In this document: positions 1 to 6,904 of the stretch, piece after piece
How positions within the stretch are numbered: the stretch's first letter is position 1
Layout: each line of letters begins with the position of its first letter
Assembly (NCBI GenBank): GCA_947176425.1
Contig: CAMWQV010000008.1
Coordinates: 1 to 15,195, forward strand
Source of the DNA: an uncultured Clostridia bacterium
GTDB taxonomy: Bacteria; Bacillota; Clostridia; Oscillospirales; Oscillospiraceae
Length of the DNA: 15,195 bases
Direction: 5' to 3'
Program-made: the position numbers and the translations under genes
Notes under the pieces: model-generated
Seen by the model: only the letters and a program-made list of their open reading frames with translations
Databases searched by the model: none
Told to the model about the DNA's origin: nothing

Positions 1-1
1 G

Positions 2-763
2 GTTCAGTATGTGCTGTATCTGCTGGCAGTCTCGCCGCTGACGATGCTGAACGAATACGGCGAACCCTGCGGCATTGATGAAAAGTGTCTGGCACAAAAG
101 CTGGGTGTAGACAACATCACAATTCCGTTTTGCAGTACCGCCGTATCAGAGTACGGGGCTTATAACCGTACCTGGCAGTGTCGGGAACCGTCAGTGCGTA
201 TGTATGACCGGGGCAGTATATTCAAACTGCTGTTCAGCCAGCTCCCGGACTGGGAAGCGCTTCAAAAAATACAGAGGGAAGGTCTTGGCATCCGAAAAGC
301 GGAGGGTTATGGGCAGATTTTATTTCTGCGTCCAGATATTTTTGAAGAATTGCATCAAAAGTATGATCGGGCAGAGAAGGACTCTTGCCAAAAATCCGAA
401 AAGATAGCGCAGCGGCGGGCACGATTGCAGTGGATTATGGATAATGTCAACCGGGTATATACAAACGGCCTGTCAAAGAGCCAGGTGGGACAAATTCAGG
501 CTGAATGTGAAAAAGCGGCCGTCAACGGTGGAAAATTGGGAGAATTGAAGCGCTATTTCAGAAAAAATGAAGACCGTGAAGATGAGCAGAGCCGCAGGTT
601 TGTGAATATCCATAAGCTGGTTGACAATATCTTGAATACGCCGTTACAGGAAACTCTGGGGGTATTCTATGATGACAAAGATGACACTGTGCAGGAACGT
701 CTCTATTTGCTGGTTCAGCTTTTTGATTTCAGCCGTAAGAGTGAGAAAAGGGGGAAAGCTTAA
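2..763 (+). CDS. csx10: Csx10-like type III CRISPR RAMP protein, C-terminal part (5' end outside window)
   Basis: The frame is open to the left edge, so this is the C-terminal ~254 residues of a longer protein; the GTG at 11 is only an internal codon. Two RAMP signatures are visible. One is a segment around GAYNRTWQCREP followed by DRGSIF (about residues 49-71 from the GTG), which fits the Csx10 pattern of a tryptophan-containing loop before an aGSvf strand. The other is the glycine-rich loop GLGIRKAEGYGQI (91-103), a hallmark of Cas5/Cas7 RRM folds. The rest is a charged helical tail. Csx10 is the Cas5-like subunit capping the crRNA 5' end in type III-D effectors. The next gene starts on the base after this stop, so the two are co-translated. 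Subtype naming is inferred from family memory and the neighbouring genes; another Cas5/Cas7 RAMP is the alternative. Confidence 0.72.
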   Translation, partial: VQYVLYLLAVSPLTMLNEYGEPCGIDEKCLAQKLGVDNITIPFCSTAVSEYGAYNRTWQCREPSVRMYDRGSIFKLLFSQLPDWEALQKIQREGLGIRKAEGYGQILFLRPDIFEELHQKYDRAEKDSCQKSEKIAQRRARLQWIMDNVNRVYTNGLSKSQVGQIQAECEKAAVNGGKLGELKRYFRKNEDREDEQSRRFVNIHKLVDNILNTPLQETLGVFYDDKDDTVQERLYLLVQLFDFSRKSEKRGKA

Positions 764-2035
764 ATGGCATCCTTTACCTATGCTGTGCGATACTGGATTA
801 CGGCAGCCTGTATCACACCGCTGCGGAGCAGCGGCGCAGACGGCACAGCAGACTCTATATTGTGCCACAGGGACGGTCAGGCGTTTTTGCAGGGAACATC
901 GCTTGCGGGAGCTATGCGGAATTGGCTGGCAGACAGCGGAGAAATCGCTTTAGCGCAACAGCTTTTTGGTTCGCAGGAACAGTCCAGCCAACTTCTCGTA
1001 TCGGATGGAGAATTTTCTCCTGAAAGTGCGAAACAGCTTCGTCCCCGGCTAAAAATCAACGGACGAAGCGGCAGTGCAGAAGATAAGCATAAATTCGATG
1101 TAGCCCATATACCAGTTGATTCAACATTTGATTTTTCTCTGACATGGATGGCATTCCAGTCAGATGACACGGTGCTGTCTGCGATAGAACGTATTCTGGC
1201 TGCACTGCATAACGGAGAAATTCTTTTAGGCGCACAGAAGACGAATGGGTTTGGACGTGTCCATATCGAAAAGGCAGTCAGACAGCACTATGATTTAAGA
1301 AGTTCTGCTGACCGTACCGCATGGATGACAGACGAACAGACGGGAACTCCCCTGCATTTGGCGGACACTTCTAATTCAAAGCAAGTAGTGTTTACGCTCA
1401 CTGGACATACCAGCAGTATCTTAGTGAAAGCCGCTTCAGCAAAACACGGCAATGTGAAAAGCTTTACGCCGAATCTGACAGAAAATGGCAAAGCGATCCT
1501 TCCAGGTTCTTCGATTAAGGGATCTGTCCGGGCGCGGGTAAGCGCAATTTCTCAATTTCTTCACTTAGATGAAAATGTTGTCGACGACATCTTTGGCCGC
1601 AGCTCTAAAAATAATGACAATGGCAAAGCTGGCCTGATCCGATTTGAAGATGCCGCTTTACCGGAAAGAAAGTATACAATCAGCAGAATACGTATTGATA
1701 AATTTACCGGCGGTGTCTTTGGTAATGGTCTGTTCCAGGAAGAACCGCACAGTGGTGAAATTACATTGAAAATCCATGTTCCCAGTGACCAGCCTGTTGC
1801 ATGTGCGCTGCTGTTGTTTGCCCTGCGAGACTTAGGACTTGGATTTTATAATTTAGGCAGTGACTGGGCTGTTGGCCGTGGACATATTGCCGTTCGGGAT
1901 ATTACCATACAGACACCGGCTGGGGATACTGCCGCCCTCCGGTTTGGAAAAGACGGAAGCTGTACAGTAGAGGATTCACAAAATATTGTAAAAAGCTGGA
2001 TTAGTGCATTGGAGGCGGTAAGACATGAAGTTTGA
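764..2035 (+). CDS. Double Cas7 (Csm3-like) fusion RAMP protein of a type III CRISPR effector
   Basis: The 423-aa protein contains two Cas7 units in tandem. Unit 1 (about 1-175) has FLQGTSLAGAMRNW (41-54), LFGS (67-70) and glycine loop GAQKTNGFGRV (156-166). Unit 2 (about 205-385) has ILPGSSIKGSVRARV (245-259), IFGRS (276-280), the strand RIRIDKFTGGVFGNG (308-322) and glycine-rich segment GLGFYNLGSDWAVGRGHI (358-375). Cas7 units form the backbone along crRNA, and the Csm3 type cuts target RNA with an aspartate upstream of the PGSSIKG motif. In unit 1, D30 sits where that Asp is expected; unit 2 shows no obvious acid there, so one active and one inactive unit is my inference. Tandem Cas7 fusions are known in type III-D and III-E. 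The start is ATG at 764, preceded by GGGGGA. The 3' end overlaps the next gene by 11 bp. Confidence 0.85.
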   Translation: MASFTYAVRYWITAACITPLRSSGADGTADSILCHRDGQAFLQGTSLAGAMRNWLADSGEIALAQQLFGSQEQSSQLLVSDGEFSPESAKQLRPRLKINGRSGSAEDKHKFDVAHIPVDSTFDFSLTWMAFQSDDTVLSAIERILAALHNGEILLGAQKTNGFGRVHIEKAVRQHYDLRSSADRTAWMTDEQTGTPLHLADTSNSKQVVFTLTGHTSSILVKAASAKHGNVKSFTPNLTENGKAILPGSSIKGSVRARVSAISQFLHLDENVVDDIFGRSSKNNDNGKAGLIRFEDAALPERKYTISRIRIDKFTGGVFGNGLFQEEPHSGEITLKIHVPSDQPVACALLLFALRDLGLGFYNLGSDWAVGRGHIAVRDITIQTPAGDTAALRFGKDGSCTVEDSQNIVKSWISALEAVRHEV

Positions 2036-2393
2036 CGTTATGGAACCAAAAACCGCATTCGCACAGGGACTGCTTCTGCCGTTCTCATTTATTCGATACC
2101 TGAGTGGCGTGACATTAGGGCCGACGCCTGCGAATGTAGATACAGAAGAATTGCTGGAGGCCCGTTTTTTTGATGAACGCTGTGAGATTCGAGTTTTTCA
2201 GTATGATGATACTCTGTTTGCTGCCCGTTTAGAAGAGGAAGCAGACGATATAATTCTGCAAAATGAGTACCTTTTGGATAATCCGAAATTTGGCGTCTGT
2301 GTGATAGAACGCTGTTATCTGGACACAGAAACCGATGAGGACGGACAGTCGTTTATCTCCGCTGTCCGGCTGGCAGGATGGAGGGGAGCATAG
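2025..2393 (+). CDS. Small type III CRISPR-associated protein, Csx19-like by position
   Basis: The 122-aa acidic protein has no motif I can identify with certainty. It starts at an ATG preceded by GGAGG, inside the end of the double-Cas7 gene (11-bp overlap). Its TAG stop is immediately followed by the ATG of the next RAMP, so it is a genuine tightly coupled operon member. Csx19 (TIGR03984), a small protein of type III-D loci, usually sits among the Csx10/Csm3-like genes, and the size and place fit. The sequence (start FDVMEPKTAFAQGLLLPFSF, end VRLAGWRGA) does not let me confirm membership by eye. A Cas11/Csm2-type small subunit is another possibility, though the predicted beta-rich segments (RCEIRVFQYDDTLFAARL) argue against an all-helical Cas11. 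Confidence 0.55.
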   Translation: MKFDVMEPKTAFAQGLLLPFSFIRYLSGVTLGPTPANVDTEELLEARFFDERCEIRVFQYDDTLFAARLEEEADDIILQNEYLLDNPKFGVCVIERCYLDTETDEDGQSFISAVRLAGWRGA

Positions 2394-3752
2394 ATGAGCG
2401 ATTATGACAGTGTACACGCACCATATAACTTTGTCCCGTTTTCAGAGCAGGTCATACTTCGCTATGACAATGCAGCAGGACTGCCGCGTCACGACAGGAT
2501 CGAGCCGGGATTAAAAAACGGTGAGATCCATATTACCATTACCGCAGAGACTCCTATCCTTGTGGCAGTACAAAATTCGGAAAAGCAAGCGAATTTTTGC
2601 CGTAATGCGAGTGGAAGTTATATTCTGCCTGGGGCTACAATTCGTGGTATGACAAGGACAAATATTCATATTCTCGGTTTTGGCACAGTCATTCCCGGCG
2701 AAGATATGAAAAGCATCCAATCTCGACGCTGTTTCTCGGACGGCTTGCCTGTCCGACATCATGAATTGTCCAGCTTAAGATTTCCTCTGGATTATCCGCG
2801 GGCAATGTTTGGATACGCTGGGGAAAAAGAATCCTACCGCTCCCGTATTTCCTTTGAAGATTTAGTTGTTCAGGGTCAAAATCCGCCGCCGGAACCTCCG
2901 GTAAAGACCGTTCCAGGACAACCGCGTCCTGGCTGGTATCTGGGGTATGTGGTAGACGGGAAAAACTACACAACCTCTGATTTTCGACTGCGGGGCTATA
3001 AAAAATATTGGATGAAAAAAGATCTGTCTAAAACACGGCCTGGGAATAATCCCAACGTCATAGCAACCTATCATCCATTACCGGCAGGAACTGTTTTTCG
3101 CGGAAAGATTCGCTACAAAAACCTCCACGAAGATGAACTGGGACTGCTTCTATGGGCGTTACGGTTAGAGAAAAATTTTGAGGGCGAACCTTGCTATCAG
3201 AGTGTTGGTCTGGGAAAGCCTTACGGCTATGGCCGTATTCGTCTTAATATTGATGAGCTTTTGGAATATGATATGGAAAAGCTATACAGTTTCGATGGGC
3301 TGTATGCTGGACCAAACGGGTCTAAATGTAGCGTGGATGCCGTTGTGAGCAATTATGTGAAAACGTATCAAAATTATGCATTAACCTGGCTCCAAAATGA
3401 TCAGGATACTCATCTTTCTAAAGCCGAGGAGCATGTCTATGATTCCATTCTTGAATATCCTGAAATTCAGGATTTCTTGTTTCTACATTGCATACAAAAT
3501 GATTTCGATACCAGCTACATGAGCAGGTGGGCATATGAAGATGCCTGCACACCTCTTCCAGACACCGCCTCTCTGCGAAGGGGACTGTGTGAATGTCAGG
3601 TGGATGAATCGGAAGAAAAATTCCAAGAGTTATTGATGGAGGAACGAGAGGTTTTCCAACTTGATAGGCCAGAAGAAACATCCCAGGATGAGCGGTCAAT
3701 GGATGAACTACTGGACACACTCAAAAAACATATTAATAGCAAGAAGGTTTAA
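2394..3752 (+). CDS. Type III CRISPR RAMP protein, TIGR03986-like (Cas7 family)
   Basis: The 452-aa protein opens with the APYNFVPF motif (9-16) typical of TIGR03986 RAMPs. Next come ILPGATIRGMTRT (77-89), MFGYA (138-142), an aromatic segment GYKKYWM (201-207) and the glycine-rich loop GLGKPYGYGRIRL (272-284). The C-terminal ~160 residues are helical and acidic, ending in a Lys-rich tail. Proteins of this family form part of the crRNA-bound backbone in type III-D complexes. The region before the PGATIRG motif (NFCRNASGSY) lacks an obvious catalytic aspartate, so target cleavage by this subunit is doubtful (inference). The ATG directly abuts the upstream stop and is preceded by GGAGGGG. A 143-bp gap follows, the only substantial break in the operon. 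Confidence 0.82.
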   Translation: MSDYDSVHAPYNFVPFSEQVILRYDNAAGLPRHDRIEPGLKNGEIHITITAETPILVAVQNSEKQANFCRNASGSYILPGATIRGMTRTNIHILGFGTVIPGEDMKSIQSRRCFSDGLPVRHHELSSLRFPLDYPRAMFGYAGEKESYRSRISFEDLVVQGQNPPPEPPVKTVPGQPRPGWYLGYVVDGKNYTTSDFRLRGYKKYWMKKDLSKTRPGNNPNVIATYHPLPAGTVFRGKIRYKNLHEDELGLLLWALRLEKNFEGEPCYQSVGLGKPYGYGRIRLNIDELLEYDMEKLYSFDGLYAGPNGSKCSVDAVVSNYVKTYQNYALTWLQNDQDTHLSKAEEHVYDSILEYPEIQDFLFLHCIQNDFDTSYMSRWAYEDACTPLPDTASLRRGLCECQVDESEEKFQELLMEEREVFQLDRPEETSQDERSMDELLDTLKKHINSKKV

Positions 3753-3763
3753 TGCCAAGCTGA

Positions 3764-3883
3764 AGATGGAAGTATTTTGTAGACCATCGATATAACCGGC
3801 TAGAAGACGTGACATTAAAAGATGTGAAGAGGATACTGCTCTGCAATTTAGAGCATTTCCAACCAATTTCAAGTATCAAGTAA
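3764..3883 (+). pseudogene. Possible 39-codon remnant of an unidentified gene
   Basis: The gap between the TIGR03986-type RAMP and the CARF gene carries a stop-to-stop open frame without a start codon. It reads like real protein, for example FVDHRYNRLEDVTLKDVKRI then LLCNLEHFQPISSIK before TAA. Composition is balanced and amphipathic rather than low-complexity. It could be the last residues of a gene deleted from this position, such as another type III accessory gene. No start codon or ribosome site supports translation. A chance open frame of this length is quite possible, so this is a weak call. Confidence 0.3.
3809..3837 (+). promoter_or_regulatory. Possible internal promoter ahead of the CARF/sigma-like/cas6 genes
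   Basis: GTGACA (3809-3814) and GATACT (3832-3837) are separated by 17 bp: five of six and four of six matches to the sigma-A consensus. A small hairpin, TGCTCT/AGAGCA with a 7-nt loop (3837-3855), overlaps the predicted start point and could be an operator. The site lies in the only large gap of the operon, so the CARF, sigma-like and cas6 genes could be expressed separately from the effector genes. The match is moderate only. Confidence 0.3.
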
Positions 3884-3895
3884 AGGAAAGAAGAA

Positions 3896-4519
3896 ATGAA
3901 GAAATTTTTTACGGCTATTCCCTTACAGGGACCCGGCCAGCTGCACAGCCAGATCTATCAGGCGGTAGGCAACACGAAGCTGCAATTGGACCAAGCAGTT
4001 TCATTCCCCATTCTTACAGCGGTCAACGGATATGCGGAATCAGACGATGATATCCGGGTAATTGCTGTCGTCACAGATAATACAGATGCCCGGCGCAATC
4101 TCGGCATCTTTCAGGATGAACTGAACACGATCTGTCAAAAAAACGGTGCGCATTGTTCCAACGGTGTAGAACCTGTCTTTATTCCGGAAGATGACCGGGT
4201 GGAAAACCAAATGTCCACGTTCCAAAAACTAATCGACTTTGTGGACGATGACGACGAGCTGTTTCTCTGCATGACTTTCGGCACAAAACCGATATCGCAG
4301 GCAATGATGATGGCGATACAATACGCCTATCGTGTGAAAAGAAATGCCTCGATTTCTTGCGTTGTGTACGGCGGACTTGTCCGTCAGGAAGGCAAGGTTG
4401 TGGGCAGCTGTGCCTATGATATGACGGCTTTGGTGCAAATGGACGAGATTGTCCGTAAATTGGCCGATCATGGTGTCACAAATCCAAAAGAGATGATCGA
4501 CCGCATTCTGTCTCTGTAA
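3896..4519 (+). CDS. CARF-domain protein, TM1812/Csx2-like, without an effector domain
   Basis: The 207-aa protein fits the CRISPR-associated Rossmann fold of the TM1812 group. It has a central hydrophobic strand with a glycine turn, ELFLCMTFGTKPIS (121-134), in the place of the family's D(I/v)THGxRs segment. A long helix MMMAIQYAYRVKRN and a strand SISCVVYGG (153-160) follow, then YDMTALVQMDEIVRKLADHG (174-193), matching the usual 'yDlt.f....W' ending. CARF domains bind cyclic oligoadenylates made by Cas10. The usual C-terminal HEPN or nuclease domain is missing: the protein stops ~15 residues after the CARF fold. It may therefore act as a sensor for a partner, or as a ring nuclease (inference). 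ATG is preceded by AAAGGAAAGAAG. The sigma-like gene begins 12 bp downstream. Confidence 0.72.
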   Translation: MKKFFTAIPLQGPGQLHSQIYQAVGNTKLQLDQAVSFPILTAVNGYAESDDDIRVIAVVTDNTDARRNLGIFQDELNTICQKNGAHCSNGVEPVFIPEDDRVENQMSTFQKLIDFVDDDDELFLCMTFGTKPISQAMMMAIQYAYRVKRNASISCVVYGGLVRQEGKVVGSCAYDMTALVQMDEIVRKLADHGVTNPKEMIDRILSL

Positions 4520-4531
4520 GGGGGTGCAGTG

Positions 4532-5404
4532 ATGGATGACAAAAGAACAGAAGCCCAGCGTAAAGAAAAAGAGAAGCGGTTAAATGAAGTGGCATTACAA
4601 TGGAAGTCCCTTCCCCCTGAAGGAAATGAGGCTGTAATTGTTGCTTTGAGAAATGAAATGTGGTTATTATCTTTTGAGCTTTACGACCCTAAGCAGGAAA
4701 ATTTTCGGTCTAAAGGCCCAAATGCAGATAGAGAGTACCAAGCTGCCTCTAAGACGTTTTTAGATGTGTTTGAGGAGGTTTCTCAGAAATATTTACCTGA
4801 AAATGGCGAATTTTCCCATTATTTGAGTCATGTTTTCAAACTCAGGCAGATCAGCACATACCGGAAGGAATCCCGCACTGCACCCACAGGTGTCAGTATA
4901 GAATCCGGTAATGAAGATGGATCAAATATTGAACTTCCAAGTACACGAGTCAGTAATCCAGAAGTTCTAGCGATGCTCAATGCTCGCTTTGCTGAATTAG
5001 GGGCTATGATTCTTAACTTTTCTCTTACAAAGAAGAAAGATTCAGAGACCCGCAGAATGTGGTATCGGCTGTTTTTCACGGAGGAAATGACGCTGGCAGC
5101 AAAGACGATGGAACTTTCTGTAATACATGAACGGGACATTTTCAAAGCAATGAAACTGTCATATCTGGATTACTATATGAGCAAAAAATGCCGAACTCTG
5201 CGGAATATTACATACACTCCTCTGAAACCTTATGGGGATGTAGTCCCAAAGAAAAAAGACGTTCGTGCGGAACCCAAACTTCCGCTTCCTGCCGATATTT
5301 CGCTTAACTATTTACAAATCTGTGAAGGTATAACCAAAGGTGACACTGCTCGAAGTGAGCAGTTGAAGAACTACAACAATGACAAGAGGCACCTAGTACC
5401 ATGA
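4532..5404 (+). CDS. Sigma-70-like protein encoded inside the type III CRISPR operon
   Basis: The 290-aa, mostly helical, Lys-rich protein has an organisation resembling sigma-70 factors. A region-2-like helical segment includes FLDVFEEVSQKYLPENGEFS, HYLSH and VFKLRQIST (76-109), like the 'kydp..g.F..yl...ir' pattern. A variable linker follows, then a region-4-like part: RRMWYRLFFTEEMTLAAKTM (174-193) and HERDIFKAMKLSYLDYYMS (199-217) with CRTLRNI (220-226). It ends in a Pro-rich tail, LKPYGDVVPK onward. Known sigma factors direct RNA polymerase to specific promoters; precedents inside type III loci are the sigma factors next to Lon-CARF (CalpS) and near craspase. The start is ATG 4532 with GGGGGTG upstream (an in-frame GTG at 4529 is the alternative). 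It overlaps cas6 at ATGA. A non-sigma DNA-binding role is possible; assignment is by pattern, not search. Confidence 0.5.
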   Translation: MDDKRTEAQRKEKEKRLNEVALQWKSLPPEGNEAVIVALRNEMWLLSFELYDPKQENFRSKGPNADREYQAASKTFLDVFEEVSQKYLPENGEFSHYLSHVFKLRQISTYRKESRTAPTGVSIESGNEDGSNIELPSTRVSNPEVLAMLNARFAELGAMILNFSLTKKKDSETRRMWYRLFFTEEMTLAAKTMELSVIHERDIFKAMKLSYLDYYMSKKCRTLRNITYTPLKPYGDVVPKKKDVRAEPKLPLPADISLNYLQICEGITKGDTARSEQLKNYNNDKRHLVP

Positions 5405-6147
5405 TGACCCAATACCGCATCGTTCTCTCTGCAGACCATCCCTGCCATCCCAAACCGGAGTGGGGCTACCGGCTGTATGCTGCATTGCTAGAGACTGCCC
5501 CCGCCTCCTTTGGGTTAAATGTTCATCAGGATGCCGTTACGCCGGTAAGCCAATATTTTACGGTGGAAGATGGTATACTGCATTGGAATATAACCCTGCT
5601 GGGCCGGGAGTGCCAGGACTGTCTTGGCCCGGTTCTATGGGAGCAAAACAGCTTTTTTCTGCAAAACGGGAGTATATTTCTGCGTGTTCTGGAACGAAGC
5701 GCACAAGCGGTTTCCTCGGTGGAAGAATTGCTTTCCCAGGCAGAAGGCTGCACCGGACGCCACCGGCTGCTGTTCCGAACTGCTACAGCGTTTAAGAGCC
5801 GGGGACGGTATCTGAATCTTCCCACTTCGCGGCTGATGATACAAAGCCTGATCAAAAAATGGAATGGCTGCTTTTCGGACTGCCCGATTGAGGACGAAGA
5901 CGGGCAGGGAATCGAAGCCCTGGCCGCCGGTCTGTATTTTGAACAGTTCCGGCTGTATGACCGGGTATTTCATTTGAAAGGAAACGCAGTCCCCGGTTTT
6001 GTTGGGGCACTGCTCCTGGAAAACCGGCTGCATGGGTTCCATCGGCTGCTGGCGGACGCTCTGCTGCGGTTTTCCGGGTATGCCGGAATGGGGATTAAGA
6101 CCGCTTTGGGTATGGGCGGAGTGGAATATGAATGCGCTGAAAATTAA
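5401..6147 (+). CDS. cas6: Cas6 pre-crRNA processing endoribonuclease
   Basis: The 248-aa protein ends in the classic Cas6 glycine-rich loop GMGIKTALGMGG (229-240), directly before its last residues. Earlier segments also fit Cas6: H42 in LNVHQDAVTPVSQYFT, where Cas6 proteins often carry the catalytic histidine, and FRTATAFKSRGRY followed by LPTSRLMIQSLIKKWN (125-154), the mid-protein strand and helix. Cas6 cuts repeats in the precursor transcript, leaving an 8-nt 5' handle. The CRISPR repeats just downstream have a short GC stem ending 8 nt before the repeat end, as expected for its substrate. Start ATG 5401 overlaps the previous stop (ATGA), so it is translationally coupled. It is the last gene of the cas operon; a terminator hairpin starts 5 bp after its stop. 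Confidence 0.88.
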   Translation: MMTQYRIVLSADHPCHPKPEWGYRLYAALLETAPASFGLNVHQDAVTPVSQYFTVEDGILHWNITLLGRECQDCLGPVLWEQNSFFLQNGSIFLRVLERSAQAVSSVEELLSQAEGCTGRHRLLFRTATAFKSRGRYLNLPTSRLMIQSLIKKWNGCFSDCPIEDEDGQGIEALAAGLYFEQFRLYDRVFHLKGNAVPGFVGALLLENRLHGFHRLLADALLRFSGYAGMGIKTALGMGGVEYECAEN

Positions 6148-6151
6148 AAGC

Positions 6152-6188
6152 AGAGGACCACACACTTTCGTCTGGTGTGTGGTCCTCT
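6152..6188. terminator. Bidirectional rho-independent terminator between cas operon and CRISPR array
   Basis: A perfect 14-bp stem (AGAGGACCACACAC with GTGTGTGGTCCTCT) has a 9-nt loop. On the - strand it is followed by a T-rich run (GCTTTTAATTTT), good for stopping the array transcript coming from the right. On the + strand the following TTACTTTCG is a weaker U tract for the cas operon. Its position between two convergent units fits a shared terminator. Confidence 0.8.
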
Positions 6189-6195
6189 TACTTTC

Positions 6196-6294
6196 GTTCC
6201 GTCCCCGTGAGGGGTGTGTCCATAGCGTACTACAACAAGATTCAGGGCATTCTAGCAGCGGTTTCTGTCCCCGTAAGGGTGTGTCTGCAAAAAC
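6196..6294 (-). CRISPR. Minimal one-spacer CRISPR array, two repeats
   Basis: Two related ~34-nt sequences lie 65 bp apart. Repeat 2 (6261-6294) on the - strand runs from GTTTTTGCAGACACACCC to TTACGGGGACAGAAAC. Repeat 1 (about 6196-6229) shares GACACACCC and ACGGGGAC but differs at its far end. Type III repeats commonly end in GAAAC, which sets the orientation as - strand, with the leader at higher coordinates and the degenerate repeat distal, as usual. The CCC/GGG stem just before ACAGAAAC fits a Cas6 site with an 8-nt handle. The single spacer is about 6230-6260. The array converges on the cas operon. Two repeats are few, but similarity, spacing, orientation, leader promoter and nearby cas6 agree. 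Confidence 0.78.
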
Positions 6295-6343
6295 AAACAA
6301 AAAATAAGAGAAATGATTTCGCTTGCTTATTTACTGTACCCTT

Positions 6344-6372
6344 AGTATAACCGATGCGGCAAGAAAAATCAA
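6344..6372 (-). promoter_or_regulatory. CRISPR leader promoter
   Basis: On the - strand TTGATT (6372-6367) and TATACT (6349-6344) are exactly 17 bp apart, close to the sigma-A consensus. Transcription would begin near 6337, about 43 nt before the first repeat, through an AT-rich leader. It would read the single spacer and then meet the 6152-6188 terminator. Confidence 0.7.
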
Positions 6373-6544
6373 GTGTTTTGAAAGAAATTTTTCAGATTTT
6401 TTTCCAGTACCCGAAAGTCTGAAGTGCGAACCGCCTGTTTTGCTGTGCGATCCTGCATCAGCTTTGATAGGTTCGCACCGATAGGAAGCCTGCCCTGAAT
6501 TTCTGGCTTTTTGTCGCGAGTAATCTATGAGAGGAGTGAGGAAA
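6373..6544. other. AT-rich leader flank with an inverted repeat
   Basis: No gene is seen here. GTGCGAACC (6424-6432) and GGTTCGCAC (6470-6478) form a perfect 9-bp inverted repeat. A third near-copy, GTGCGATCC, lies between them at 6445-6453. The segment separates the CRISPR leader from the next gene and could hold regulatory protein sites or a border of the accessory block to the right. Nothing here identifies the role. Confidence 0.4.
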
Positions 6545-6904
6545 GTGAAACAAGTGCTATGGATATCCCGCCACGAAATGATGCCTTCCCAGCAGGCAGA
6601 CCTGGAGCGTGTCATGGGCGGGCCTGTGCGTCTGACGCTCTGGAAGGACACGGTGCGGGACATCCTTACCCTGCTGCCGATGGTCCGGGAAGCGGATGCT
6701 GTGGCGGCAGTCCTTCCATTGGAGCTGCTGGCAAAATTAGTAAAAATACCCGGGGAAAAACCGGTGCTGCAATCCGTATGCCGCCGTACACTGACCGGGC
6801 GGATGATTGTTACGTCAGACGGTCGGCAAGATCCGGAAGTCTGCTATGTACACGAATACTGGCAGCAGATTTTACAGGTGGAGGTTCAAACAAAACGGCT
6901 GTAG
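6545..6904 (+). CDS. Conserved-looking hypothetical protein, 119 aa
   Basis: It starts with VLWISRHEMMPSQQADLERV (4-23), continues through VRLTLWKDTVRDILTLLP, then ADAVAAVLPLELLAKLV, and ends with CYVHEYWQQILQVEV. Alternating hydrophobic strands and helices suggest a small alpha/beta (Rossmann-like) fold. I do not recognise a named family, although the 'WiSRH.mt..Q..dLer' opening feels familiar from small proteins on Firmicutes mobile elements. I chose GTG 6545, with GGAG 8 nt upstream, over the in-frame ATG at 6527, which has no ribosome site. It is convergent with the XRE gene and apparently terminated by the 7099-7137 hairpin. Confidence 0.6.
   Translation: MKQVLWISRHEMMPSQQADLERVMGGPVRLTLWKDTVRDILTLLPMVREADAVAAVLPLELLAKLVKIPGEKPVLQSVCRRTLTGRMIVTSDGRQDPEVCYVHEYWQQILQVEVQTKRL

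Noticed and set aside
5635..6300. 221-codon - strand frame opposite cas6 that also spans the CRISPR repeats
   Set aside because: Cas6 with its glycine-rich loop is clearly the coding strand, and the frame crosses the terminator and array.
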